DNA of 14,176 nt. Origin: Bacillota bacterium (lineage in GTDB: Bacteria; Bacillota; Clostridia; Peptostreptococcales; Anaerovoracaceae). A program made the position numbers and the translations under genes. The notes beneath the pieces are model-generated. The model saw only the letters and a list, made by a program, of their open reading frames with translations, was not told the DNA's origin and made no database searches. Positions 5,647-14,128 of the stretch are shown piece after piece (position 1 is the first letter of the stretch; the number at the start of each line of letters is the position of its first letter). Where the stretch lies: contig JAEDNK010000038.1 in NCBI GenBank assembly GCA_016302545.1, positions 1-14,176 of the forward strand. The letters are read 5' to 3'.

Positions 5647-6666
5647 TCAGCAGTGCATAGTGCCCTCAAGACCTGCAAGCTCTGCTTCTGCCTTGTCCTT
5701 TGCGGCGTTTTCCCTGACTATTTCAAGCTTAGTGCGGTATTTTAAAGCCTTTTCTTCATTGCCAAGCCTTTCGTAGATTTTCACCAGCTCGTCCATAGCC
5801 TCAATATTGCTCGGTGAGTACTTCAACACCTGAAGAAAGTCCTTCTCTGCCTCCTCATCCTGCTCCAGACCTGCGTAGGCTGCTCCCAGATAATACCACA
5901 GAGGCCACCAGGAAGCGTACTGTCCCTCCGTATACGGCAAAAGCGCCTCGATACCTTCTTCATACTTCCCCGAAAGCACCATATTGTAGCCTTTTTCGAT
6001 TTCTATGGGCTGCACAAGCTGAGCCAGCCTTCCTGCGATTTCCTTCTTAAGCTCCTCATCGGTACTCAGCTTCATAAACTCGTCCCAGGTAAGCTTTGCC
6101 TTGATGTAAAGCCCCAGGTTCACATATCCGTAGCCCAGGAAATAAAAGGCCTCCGCCAGCTGAGGATTTTTGATGGTGGCTATTTCAAAGGCTTCCAGAG
6201 ACTCCGCCTTGAACCGTCCCACTCTTTCCTCCTCATCTCCCTGCTCGTAGGCGTCCTTGCAGGCTCTGCCATAGCAGTAATAGGCATTGGCGTTTTCCGG
6301 GTCTATCTGCATGGCGGCTCTGAACTGTATGCAGGCATATTCATAATTGCCGCCTGCCGCCGCCTCAACTCCGTCGGCTATGAGTCCCTCGGCAAAGCGC
6401 TTATCAAAGGCTCTGAGGACATATGCTATATAGTTTTCCTTATATCGAAAGCTCGGGTCGCAGCCGATGACAAAGGCCATGTTTCTTGCGATAGCAAGGG
6501 TCGATATGCTCCCCAGCTCCGTCTTTCTTATAGGCACGGGCACCCCCGTCATTATGTCGGCAATCCCTGCTTTTTTAAGATAGGCAGCCGAAAGCTCATC
6601 AAAAACCATCTCCGAAAGCTGTGCCGTAAGATACTGCCCTATCCTGTCCTTATCTTGTAAATCCAT
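5647..6666 (-). CDS. Tetratricopeptide-repeat (TPR) protein
   Basis: A 339-residue, probably cytoplasmic protein without a signal peptide. The N-terminal 95 residues match no family I recognise. From about residue 97 helical TPR-type repeats follow: roughly 97-130 (GNYEYACIQFRAAMQIDPENANAYY), 152-187, 222-250 (SGKYEEGIEALLPY), 253-287 (LGAAYAGLEQDEEAEKDFLQ) and 288-315 (ERLGNEEKALKY). TPR arrays act as protein-interaction scaffolds, so this may be a partner or assembly factor for the radical SAM proteins encoded just upstream. It is last in the long operon, starting 9 nt after the DUF4080 gene, with a weak ribosome site (AGGTTG) that overlaps the preceding stop codon. No canonical terminator follows before the tRNA promoter. 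The exact function is unknown. Confidence 0.8.
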   Translation of the reverse strand: MDLQDKDRIGQYLTAQLSEMVFDELSAAYLKKAGIADIMTGVPVPIRKTELGSISTLAIARNMAFVIGCDPSFRYKENYIAYVLRAFDKRFAEGLIADGVEAAAGGNYEYACIQFRAAMQIDPENANAYYCYGRACKDAYEQGDEEERVGRFKAESLEAFEIATIKNPQLAEAFYFLGYGYVNLGLYIKAKLTWDEFMKLSTDEELKKEIAGRLAQLVQPIEIEKGYNMVLSGKYEEGIEALLPYTEGQYASWWPLWYYLGAAYAGLEQDEEAEKDFLQVLKYSPSNIEAMDELVKIYERLGNEEKALKYRTKLEIVRENAAKDKAEAELAGLEGTMHC

Positions 6667-6675
6667 TTTTTCAAC

Positions 6676-8199
6676 CTATCGGGTCAATTCCCAGCCCTTT
6701 CTCAAAAATCTTTTAACAATTTCGGCATTAGTGCTGCGGCTCATATCAGCCTCCAGCAGCTGCCGTGTTCTGTCTTTTATGTCTCCGCTTTCGCTGCCGC
6801 CCGCAAGACTTTCCGCAAACTCCAGTAGGATCCTGTACTGGTCCTCTTTTTTTCTGTCCCTGTGCTGGTATCCTTTTTCGTAGTAAAAATCCGCCAGCTT
6901 TTCATAGAAGCCGAAGGCTCCGCACCCTACGGTATCGATCAGGAATTTCAGCGCTGTTTCAAAGCCGCCTCTGTTATAGTATATATCCAGCATATTTTCA
7001 ATCATCTTAAGGCGCACCAATTCTCCTGCCCTTATATAATCGGTAGAAATCACCTCGTAAGGAGCGCGGCTGCGGTATTTTATTCCGTGGGCTTCAACCT
7101 GATTGTAAAGGGGTGTGCCGGAAAGCACCTTGAGAAATCCCAGCTGCAGCATGTCCGCGCCGAGAGGGTACACCTTGTCAAAGGAGCGGGCAAAAATCTC
7201 ATAGCTTTCATAGGGAAGTCCCGCAATCAGGTCCGTGTGAACATGAATGTTTCCCAGCTGCACCAGCCTTTCCGTATTATAGAGCACGGGATATACGTTT
7301 TCTTTGCGCCCGATTGCAGCCAAAGTCGCCGGATTTGCCGACTGTATGCCTATTTCCATCTGAAAAAGTCCCTTTCTGGCGTAGCTCAGAAGCTTGAGGG
7401 TTCTGTCGTCCAGCAGATCGGCACAGATTTCAAAATGAAAGTTGGTCACTCCGTTGTCGTTATCTATAAGGTACTTAAAAATCTCGTAGGCCCTCTCCGG
7501 CCTCGCGTTGAAGGTCCTGTCGATGAACTTCACCTGCACAGGCTTTTTATACAGAAAGTATCCCAGCTCGCTCTTCACTCTGTCGAGGTCGAGAAAGCGC
7601 ACCGAAGTTTCCGCCGCGGAAAGACAGTAAGAGCATCTGAAAGGACAGCCCCTCGACGATTCATAGTAGACCACCCTATCCTCCTCACAGTCAAGAACGG
7701 AGTAGGGGAAAGGTATGAGGTTGAAGTCCATAGGCTCAAGGAGGGCGTTTACGTATATTTTTCCCTCCTGACGGTAAATGAGCCCCGGCACCGTATCAAA
7801 TCTCCTGTGGGTGCTTTCCATCACCTGACATAATCTGTAGAAGGGGTACTCTCCCTCTCCGCAGATTGCGTAGTCCGCCCATGGATTTTCTCTCATAAAC
7901 TCAGGTCCCCTGAAGCTTACCTCCGGACCGCCCACCAGTATTTTCGTTTCAGGGCGCGCCTCCTTAAGGTCACAAGCCAGCAGCTTTATCTGCTCGATAT
8001 TCCATATGTAACAGGAAAAGCAAACCATATCATAGTTTGCTCTTACCAGTTCCGAGAAAATATATCCCGGGTCATTATTAATCGTAAATTCGCGCAACTC
8101 AACATGGCTGTTTTCCCCTGCCACTACAGTGTAGAGGTATTTCAGCGCCAGATTTGAGTGCACATATTTGGAATTCAGTGTAGTCAGTAAAATTTTCAT
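6676..8199 (-). CDS. B12-binding domain radical SAM protein, DUF4080 type
   Basis: A 507-residue protein. The N-terminal part (about 1-130) looks like a cobalamin-binding Rossmann domain (MKILLTTLNSKYVHSNLALKY, then VGGPEVSF at 89-96 and GEGEYPF at 114-120). The radical SAM core follows with C185-x3-C189-x2-C192 (GCPFRCSYC) for the [4Fe-4S] cluster that cleaves S-adenosylmethionine, and an EIGIQSANP stretch near 282-290. The C-terminal 120 residues fit DUF4080. Relatives with this layout often act as methyltransferases or in other radical alkylations, but no substrate is known here. The ATG at 8199 overlaps the stop of the preceding gene (TAATG), so translation is probably coupled; AAAGG lies about 13 nt upstream. 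A TPR gene follows immediately. The family call is firm, the reaction is not. Confidence 0.85.
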   Translation of the reverse strand: MKILLTTLNSKYVHSNLALKYLYTVVAGENSHVELREFTINNDPGYIFSELVRANYDMVCFSCYIWNIEQIKLLACDLKEARPETKILVGGPEVSFRGPEFMRENPWADYAICGEGEYPFYRLCQVMESTHRRFDTVPGLIYRQEGKIYVNALLEPMDFNLIPFPYSVLDCEEDRVVYYESSRGCPFRCSYCLSAAETSVRFLDLDRVKSELGYFLYKKPVQVKFIDRTFNARPERAYEIFKYLIDNDNGVTNFHFEICADLLDDRTLKLLSYARKGLFQMEIGIQSANPATLAAIGRKENVYPVLYNTERLVQLGNIHVHTDLIAGLPYESYEIFARSFDKVYPLGADMLQLGFLKVLSGTPLYNQVEAHGIKYRSRAPYEVISTDYIRAGELVRLKMIENMLDIYYNRGGFETALKFLIDTVGCGAFGFYEKLADFYYEKGYQHRDRKKEDQYRILLEFAESLAGGSESGDIKDRTRQLLEADMSRSTNAEIVKRFLRKGWELTR

Positions 8200-9071
8200 T
8201 ACAGCATTCTGAACCTTTCGTCCTTAAGGAGCCCTCTGTCCTCCATGCATCTTTTGAGAGACTTTATCATGGTTTCGTTGTCCTCAGGCAGATTGCCTCT
8301 CAGGGAAACATAGTTGGAGGCGTGATTGCTTCTGAACACGCAAGACTTGGACGGCCTCGCATACTGAAGCATCAGGCATGTCTCCGCCAGAACCTCCTCC
8401 GGCGTAAGCAGTTTGAATCTTCCCTCTTTGTAGTCGTCAAGCAGAGGTGCAGGCGGCTGCAGCATAAGGGTAAGCAGGCTTACATAGGAAGCGTTCATTT
8501 CAGCAATCATCTTTCCCGTCTGGATAGCGTGCTCTTCCCAGTCATCAGGACCGGCAAGACCGCTGATAAAGGTTACCGAGGTCTTCAGTCCCGCTTTTTC
8601 CAAACGCTGAACTCCCTCGATGAGCTCTTCTCTTGTCTCACCCTTGTTTATCCTTTCCAGAATCTTCTGGCTTCCCGATTCTGCTCCCAGATATACCATT
8701 TCAAGTCCGTGAGCTTTAAGCTCTCTCAGCTCCTCGTCGGTCTTTCTCAGGGCGTCGGTGGCTCTTCCGTAGGTAGTTACTCTTTCGCATTCAGGAAAAT
8801 GCTCCTTTATATAGTCCAGAATAACCAGCAGCTTGTGGTTGGCAAGGCAAAGGGCGTCACCGTCGCAGAGGAAAATCCTTTCAACTCTGTTATAATGGCT
8901 TCTCGCCCATGCCAGATCCTCCAGCACCTCCTCAGGCTTTCTCACCTTGAACTGCTTCGCCTTGTACATGTTGCAGAAGGTGCATTTGTTATGTGAACAG
9001 CCTATGGTCACCTGTACCAGCAGACTGTACGCTTCACTAGGGGGTCTGTATATATCGCCGATATATCTCAT
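8199..9071 (-). CDS. Radical SAM protein with a CX4CX2C cluster motif
   Basis: A 290-residue radical SAM enzyme. The cluster motif is GCSHNKCTFCNMY with cysteines at 25, 30 and 33, spaced CX4CX2C rather than the usual CX3CX2C, a form found in a family of uncharacterised Firmicute radical SAM proteins. A GAESGSQ segment (residues about 144-150) and an ERINKGET stretch match the core barrel of Elp3/MiaB/HemN-like enzymes. It lacks the TRAM and UPF0004 domains of methylthiotransferases. The start is ATG at 9071 with AAGGAG 7 nt upstream. It lies 22 nt after argS and overlaps the DUF4080 gene by one base, so the two radical SAM genes form a coupled pair. The proximity to argS hints at, but does not prove, a tRNA-linked role. 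Confidence 0.85.
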   Translation of the reverse strand: MRYIGDIYRPPSEAYSLLVQVTIGCSHNKCTFCNMYKAKQFKVRKPEEVLEDLAWARSHYNRVERIFLCDGDALCLANHKLLVILDYIKEHFPECERVTTYGRATDALRKTDEELRELKAHGLEMVYLGAESGSQKILERINKGETREELIEGVQRLEKAGLKTSVTFISGLAGPDDWEEHAIQTGKMIAEMNASYVSLLTLMLQPPAPLLDDYKEGRFKLLTPEEVLAETCLMLQYARPSKSCVFRSNHASNYVSLRGNLPEDNETMIKSLKRCMEDRGLLKDERFRML

Positions 9072-9093
9072 AGATTATCTCCTTTTTAAATTA

Positions 9094-10818
9094 CTACATT
9101 CTTTCAGGGGTTTCCATTCCCAGCAGAGCAAGACCGTTCTTTATAGCTGTCTTGGCTGAAATTACAAGAGCCAGCTTAGCTGCTCTTTCTTCCGCATCAT
9201 CTACCAGAATGTGCTCGTCGTGATAGAAGCGGTTAAAACTCTGAGCGATGTCCACGATGTGTCTTGTCACAATTGACGGCTCGTATTTCTCGCCTGCCTC
9301 CGCCACAACCTGAGGCAGTCTGTAAAGCAGTTTAGCAAGGGCATAGGAGCTCTCGCCTGTAAGATACTTGGCATCCACACCTGCGAGGCCTTTTTCCATA
9401 GCGCTCTTTACTGCTTCCTCCCCTGCGTTTCTCAGAACGCTGGCGCATCTTGCATAAGTGTACTGCACGTAAGGGCCCGTTTCGCCGTTAAAGTCGAGAA
9501 CCTTGCTCCATGAGAAGACGTAGTCCTTGATTCTGTTGTTTGAAAGCTCGTTGAATATAACCGCGCCGATACCTACCTGACGTGCTGTTTCGTCGATATT
9601 GTCAGTGTTTACACCTTTTTCTTTAATAATGTCTCTGGTCTGCTCCACGGCTCTGTTAAGCACGTCCTCTAAGAAAACGACTCTGCCGGCTCTTGTTGAC
9701 ATGGTTCCGTCCTCAAGGCTTACAAGGCCGAAAGGCACGTGAACGCAGTCTCTTGCCCATTCATAGCCCATGAGCTCAAGAATCTGAATCCACTGCTGGA
9801 AGTGGAGATTCTGCTGTGATGCAACTACGTAGATATTCTTGTAGAAATCGTAGGTTTCCTTTCTGTAAACGGCTGCCGCGATATCTCTTGTAATGTAGAG
9901 AGTAGATCCGTCGGACTTGGTGATTAAAGCAACTCCAAGACCGTACTTTTCCAGATCCACGATATGTGCTCCTCTTGATTCCTCCAGAAGTCCCTTTTCC
10001 TCCAGTTCCTTTACAAAGCGAGGCATCTTGTCGGAGTAGAAGCTTTCCCCGTTGTATGAATCGAATTCGATTCCCAGCATCTTGTAAACTCTGCTGAATT
10101 CCTTAAGGCTCTCGTCTCTGAACCACTGCCACAGCTCGACCTCCTCAGGCTCGCCGTGCTCCAGCTTTGTAAATATTTCTCTTGCCTCGTCGTCCAGTTC
10201 AGGATGCATTTCAGCCTCTTCGTGGAACTTGGTATAGTAGCCGAGAAGTGTCTTGATAGGCTCGTTGATTACGTCCTCCTTGTTGCCCCAGTGTCTGTAT
10301 GCGCAGATCATCTTGCCGAACTGGGTTCCGTAGTCGCCCAGGTGGTTGATTCTGATTACGTTGTAGCCCAGAGCATCGTAAATCTTATAGATTGAATTTC
10401 CTATAACGGTACTTCTGATATGTCCGATATGGAAAGGCTTTGCAATGTTAGGTGAGGAATACTCCACGATTACGGTCTTGCCGCCGCCGATATCGCTTCT
10501 GCCGAAGCCGTCGCCTTTTTCCAGCACGTCTTCAACTACGTCCTTTACGAACTCCTCCTTGGAAATGAACATGTTAACATATGCGTTTACCTGTTCAACC
10601 TTTTCAAAAAGCGGATTGTCTGCGATTTTTTCTGCGATGTTCTTTGCAATGAGAGGCGGAGCCTTTCTCATAACCTTTGCAAGCTTAAAGCACGGGAAAG
10701 CGTAGTCTCCCATCTTTGAGTCCTGGGGTATTTCAATCATGCTTTGAATTTCAGAAAACTCAAGGTCCGTAACTTCAGCCGCGATAAGCTTAGCGATTTC
10801 TTCTTTAAAATTTACCAT
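9094..10818 (-). CDS. argS: Arginyl-tRNA synthetase
   Basis: A 574-residue class I aminoacyl-tRNA synthetase that charges tRNA-Arg with arginine in the cytoplasm. In order: the N-terminal additional domain (about 1-100) that contacts the tRNA elbow, the catalytic Rossmann fold with the HIGH signature at 130-133 (FHIGHIRST), the family-typical MSTRAGR replacing a canonical KMSKS near 373-379, and the helical DALR anticodon-binding domain to the conserved end ERM. Length is normal. The start is ATG at 10818 with AAGGAG about 7 nt upstream; it overlaps the preceding DUF523 gene by 7 nt. No T-box leader is visible, because the gene lies inside the operon. Identification is certain. Confidence 0.98.
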   Translation of the reverse strand: MVNFKEEIAKLIAAEVTDLEFSEIQSMIEIPQDSKMGDYAFPCFKLAKVMRKAPPLIAKNIAEKIADNPLFEKVEQVNAYVNMFISKEEFVKDVVEDVLEKGDGFGRSDIGGGKTVIVEYSSPNIAKPFHIGHIRSTVIGNSIYKIYDALGYNVIRINHLGDYGTQFGKMICAYRHWGNKEDVINEPIKTLLGYYTKFHEEAEMHPELDDEAREIFTKLEHGEPEEVELWQWFRDESLKEFSRVYKMLGIEFDSYNGESFYSDKMPRFVKELEEKGLLEESRGAHIVDLEKYGLGVALITKSDGSTLYITRDIAAAVYRKETYDFYKNIYVVASQQNLHFQQWIQILELMGYEWARDCVHVPFGLVSLEDGTMSTRAGRVVFLEDVLNRAVEQTRDIIKEKGVNTDNIDETARQVGIGAVIFNELSNNRIKDYVFSWSKVLDFNGETGPYVQYTYARCASVLRNAGEEAVKSAMEKGLAGVDAKYLTGESSYALAKLLYRLPQVVAEAGEKYEPSIVTRHIVDIAQSFNRFYHDEHILVDDAEERAAKLALVISAKTAIKNGLALLGMETPERM

Positions 10819-11252
10819 TTTATCTTCTCCTTCTCAGTTATTATTTCTATTCCCAGTCTTTTCAGCATTCCTGCAAAGACACCGTTTCCTTCGGTCAGTG
10901 TTCCGCTGAAAGTGCCGTCATATATTTGTCCCACTCCGCAGGAAGGGCTGTTTGCCTTCAGTATTGCCCCCTCGATTTCCTCTCCCGACAGTCTTGCCAT
11001 CTCCATGGACGATTTAAGAGAAATCTCGGCACCTCTCAAAAAAGCGTCGGTAAGGTCTTTTCCCTCCTTGTCCACTATGCGTCCTCCCACCTTTTCGGCA
11101 GGCGGTCTGGGAGCAGGAAGCTTTCCGGCGCTTTCCGGACAGACCGTGACATACTTATGGGTTTTACAGAATTCAACAACCTCTTCACTCCGGTTGTTTC
11201 CTCCGTTATACTTGCAATTTTGCCCCAAAAGGCATGCACTCACAATATACAT
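10812..11252 (-). CDS. DUF523 / TudS-like iron-sulfur desulfidase family protein
   Basis: A 146-residue protein with all marks of DUF523: SACLLGQNCKYNGG at 5-18, CPESAGKLPAPRPPAE at 38-53 and ANSPSCGVGQIYDGTFSG at 100-117. A characterised member, TudS, is a thiouracil desulfidase that uses a [4Fe-4S] cluster held by three cysteines to remove sulfur as sulfide. Candidate ligands here are Cys7, Cys38 and Cys105, with Cys13 and Cys29 as further cysteines. Whether this protein acts on thiouracil, on other thiolated nucleobases from tRNA breakdown, or on something else is not known. The start is ATG at 11252 with AAGGAG 7 nt upstream. It lies 4 nt after mutS2 and overlaps argS by 7 nt. The stand-alone domain without a DUF1722 partner is a common form. 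Confidence 0.88.
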   Translation of the reverse strand: MYIVSACLLGQNCKYNGGNNRSEEVVEFCKTHKYVTVCPESAGKLPAPRPPAEKVGGRIVDKEGKDLTDAFLRGAEISLKSSMEMARLSGEEIEGAILKANSPSCGVGQIYDGTFSGTLTEGNGVFAGMLKRLGIEIITEKEKIKW

Positions 11253-11256
11253 TCCG

Positions 11257-13635
11257 CTACTCCTTAAGCTTTACTATGGTTACTCCCTCTCCGCCCTCGT
11301 TATATGAGCCCTTGCGGAAAGATGCCACCAGCTTATTTCGCTTGAAAAGCTGCCTCAGGCCTTCCTTCAGAATTCCCTGACCACGTCCGTGAATTACGGT
11401 TACCTCCTTAAGACCTGCCATATATGCATCGTCCAGATATTTCTCCACCTCCATGGTGGCGTCCTCCAGATTTTTCCCCACCACGTTGACCGAGGTGGAA
11501 ACTGCCATGGCCTTAGCTCTGTAAAGATTACCGTACCGTCCGGCGCTCTTGCTGCCTTTGCCGCCGCTTTTCTTCTCATTTATCATCATCAGGTCGCTGA
11601 GGTTGACATTTATTTTCATTATGCCCACCTTTACCATCAGGTCACCTTTTTCGTCAGGCAGGGTGAGCACCTCTCCCGTCTGGTCCAGCGTCAGCAGTTT
11701 AACCTTGTCGCCCACCTGAACATCATCTATACTCACAGGGTTTTCGTTGATCTCGCGAACTATGCCGTCCTGATATCTGTTTTCAGTTTCCTTGAGCCTG
11801 CGTTTTCCCTGTTCAAGTCGCTTGTTGCGTTCTCCCAGACTCTGCACTTTGGAAAGCTCCCTAAGCTCCCTCTGCACCTCTGAGGCCGTATCCTTTGCCT
11901 CCTTGATGATAGCCCTTGCCTCTTCCTTTGCCTTTTGGAGAGCTTCTTTCTCCCGCTTTTCCAAAAGCTTTTCTCTGCGAGAAAGCTCCTCCTGCTGCTT
12001 TCTCATGGAGGCTGCCAGGGCCGCTGCCTCGTCTCTTTCGTCCTCAGCCCGCTTCTTATCCGCTTCGATGGCCGAAAGCACGTCCTCGAATTCTATATCT
12101 CCTTTTTCCAGAAGATTGTTTGCCCTATCTATGATTTCTGACGGCAGTCCCAGCTTCCTGGATATTTCAAAGGCGTTGGACTTGCCCGGCACTCCTATGG
12201 AAAGCCTGTAGGTAGGGCTCAAGGTCTCCACATTGAATTCCATGGAGGCGTTTTCTACCCCCGGTGTGGAAAGAGCATATTTTTTTAATTCGTTATAGTG
12301 GGTTGTGGCAACAGTCTGCGCTCCCTGAGCTGCCAGCCTTTCCAGAATGGCTATGGCAAGAGCCGCACCCTCCGTCGGGTCCGTTCCCGCCCCCAGCTCA
12401 TCCAGCAGCACCAGCGTTCCGATATCCGCCTTTTCCACCAGCTCCACCGTGTTTCTCATATGTGATGAAAAGGTACTGAGGCTCTGCTCTATGCTCTGCT
12501 CGTCGCCTATATCGGCGAAAATGTCCTTGTAAACCGGCATTCTGCTTGTTCCCGCCGCCGGAATATGAAGCCCGCTCTGACACATCATGGCCAGAAGTCC
12601 GATGGTCTTAAGGGTAACCGTCTTGCCGCCGGTGTTGGGTCCCGTGATTACAAGTGTGTTGTAATCCTTGCCTATGGACACATTTATGGGAACTACCTTC
12701 TTCGGGTCGATGAGAGGATGTCTTGCTTCCTTAAGATCAAGATATCCACCTTCATCTATTGCCGGCTCTTCAGCCTGCATCATGCAGGAAAGCTTTCCCT
12801 TGGCAAAAATCACATCCAGATCTATAAGCAGTTTCTGGTTGTTCATTATGTCGTGGAAATGCTCTGCCACATTGGAGGAAAGCTCTGCCAGAATTCTTTC
12901 TATCTCGGCTTTTTCAGCCAGCTCAAGCTCACGCAGCTTGTTGTTGAGCTCCACCACTGCCTGGGGTTCTATGAAAAGTGTGGCGCCGCTGCCCGACTGG
13001 TCGTGGACGATTCCGGGTATCTTTGCTCTGTTCTCCGCCTTGACGGGCACCACATACCTGCCGTCCCTCATGGTAACTATGGCGTCCTGCAGATAGGTTT
13101 TGCTCGTGCTTGAATTGAGGATGTTGTTTAGCCTGTTTCTGATGGCATCGTTTTGTCTGACAATATCTCGCCTTATGTTTCTCAGCTCAGGCGAGGCGCT
13201 GTCGGCCATTTCGTCCTCTGAAAGTATGCACCTGTCGATTCTCTCCGCCAGCCGCGGAAAGGTGACGATTACCTCCGCCATGCCGTTTATAATGGGCAGA
13301 GGCGGCAAATCGCTTTTCAGGAAGGTCACCACGTTGGATGCCACCTTCAGGTTGTACAAGACCTGAAGGAGCTGCCTCATGGTAAGGCTTCCTCCCTTTC
13401 GTGCCAGGTGCATGGGGTTTTCTATATCGTAAATCTGTCCCACAGGAAGGCTTCCCTTCCTGACTATGACGCTTACGGCCTCGGTAGTCTCTGACAGATG
13501 CTCTCTTATCTCCGCAGCATTGTCCGACGGAGTAAGGGCTTTAAGTTTTTCCTTTGCCATTTCCGAGCCGGCCTGAGAGCTTAAAAGTTCTATTATTTTG
13601 TTGTACTCTAAAACCTTCAGTCCCTTTTTATTCAT
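11257..13635 (-). CDS. mutS2: Endonuclease MutS2 with degenerate Smr motif
   Basis: A 792-residue MutS-type ATPase without the mismatch-recognition domain of MutS1. In order: core/clamp helices (1-300), ATPase with Walker A TGPNTGGKT (331-339), signature DEQSIEQSLSTFSSHM (378-393), Walker B TLVLLDELGAGTDP (407-420) and switch His446 (TTHYNEL), a long charged coiled coil (about 511-625), a KOW-like segment (636-685) and a C-terminal Smr domain (about 713-792). MutS2 limits recombination or rescues collided ribosomes in Firmicutes. The Smr domain keeps HGRGQGIL (749-756), but the LDLRG-type motif reads VNVVGKN (716-722), lacking the Asp and Arg tied to nuclease activity. It starts 1 nt after zapA. 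AAAAGGA lies 14 nt upstream, so initiation may depend on coupling. Confidence 0.96.
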   Translation of the reverse strand: MNKKGLKVLEYNKIIELLSSQAGSEMAKEKLKALTPSDNAAEIREHLSETTEAVSVIVRKGSLPVGQIYDIENPMHLARKGGSLTMRQLLQVLYNLKVASNVVTFLKSDLPPLPIINGMAEVIVTFPRLAERIDRCILSEDEMADSASPELRNIRRDIVRQNDAIRNRLNNILNSSTSKTYLQDAIVTMRDGRYVVPVKAENRAKIPGIVHDQSGSGATLFIEPQAVVELNNKLRELELAEKAEIERILAELSSNVAEHFHDIMNNQKLLIDLDVIFAKGKLSCMMQAEEPAIDEGGYLDLKEARHPLIDPKKVVPINVSIGKDYNTLVITGPNTGGKTVTLKTIGLLAMMCQSGLHIPAAGTSRMPVYKDIFADIGDEQSIEQSLSTFSSHMRNTVELVEKADIGTLVLLDELGAGTDPTEGAALAIAILERLAAQGAQTVATTHYNELKKYALSTPGVENASMEFNVETLSPTYRLSIGVPGKSNAFEISRKLGLPSEIIDRANNLLEKGDIEFEDVLSAIEADKKRAEDERDEAAALAASMRKQQEELSRREKLLEKREKEALQKAKEEARAIIKEAKDTASEVQRELRELSKVQSLGERNKRLEQGKRRLKETENRYQDGIVREINENPVSIDDVQVGDKVKLLTLDQTGEVLTLPDEKGDLMVKVGIMKINVNLSDLMMINEKKSGGKGSKSAGRYGNLYRAKAMAVSTSVNVVGKNLEDATMEVEKYLDDAYMAGLKEVTVIHGRGQGILKEGLRQLFKRNKLVASFRKGSYNEGGEGVTIVKLKE

Positions 13636-13636
13636 T

Positions 13637-14107
13637 CTAATCGTTGTTTCCTTTTAGTTTTTCAAGCTGATCCTTCAGCCTGATATTTTCCATCTGAACA
13701 TCGAAGTATGAGCTTTCAAATTCGCTGCAGCGCTCTTCAAGCTGCCTGCACTTTTCCTCCAGCTCCTTCATGTCCTCTGTGGCCTTGCTGGCTCCCTCCT
13801 TGTACTGCATGAAGCTCTTCTTTGCTTCGTCCCACATCTTAAGGTAGTTCTCCGCTTCTTTTTCAAGACGGACTTTTTCTTCTTTTAATCTTTCTGTTTC
13901 CTCTCTTGCGCCGAAAAGCTCGTCTGCTATGTTGATGGAAGCAAGCACTGCCAGGGAGCCGGGGATATTGGAAGAAAAGAATCTGCTGATTTCACGCATC
14001 TTGTTATCAACATAGCCGGCGATTTCAATGATGGTTTCTTCGTCTCGTTCGCCTGAGATGGTGTATTCCTGTCCGTAAATTCTAACCTTTACTTTGTTGT
14101 CTTCCAT
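13637..14107 (-). CDS. zapA: Cell division protein ZapA with extended coiled coil
   Basis: A 156-residue protein. Residues 1-67 form the ZapA globular domain (KVKVRIYGQEYTISG, then the helix around LAVLASINIADELF), which binds FtsZ and bundles protofilaments at the division ring. The remainder (about 68-152) is a long, highly charged coiled coil, clearly longer than in many 85-110 residue ZapA proteins, as is common in Clostridia. The start is ATG at 14107 with AAGGAGG 5 nt upstream. It sits between pheT and mutS2, the order seen in many Firmicutes, which supports the assignment. Confidence 0.93.
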   Translation of the reverse strand: MEDNKVKVRIYGQEYTISGERDEETIIEIAGYVDNKMREISRFFSSNIPGSLAVLASINIADELFGAREETERLKEEKVRLEKEAENYLKMWDEAKKSFMQYKEGASKATEDMKELEEKCRQLEERCSEFESSYFDVQMENIRLKDQLEKLKGNND

Positions 14108-14128
14108 GTCATCCTCCTTTTCGGCCGC

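Noticed and set aside
6862..7833. A long plus-strand open frame (323 codons)
   Set aside because: It is antisense to the DUF4080 radical SAM gene, has no recognisable domain or ribosome site, and reflects codon bias of the real gene.
5647..9071. A radical-SAM RiPP (peptide natural product) cluster
   Set aside because: No short precursor peptide, no SPASM or PqqD-like domain, and no exporter or protease gene is present nearby.
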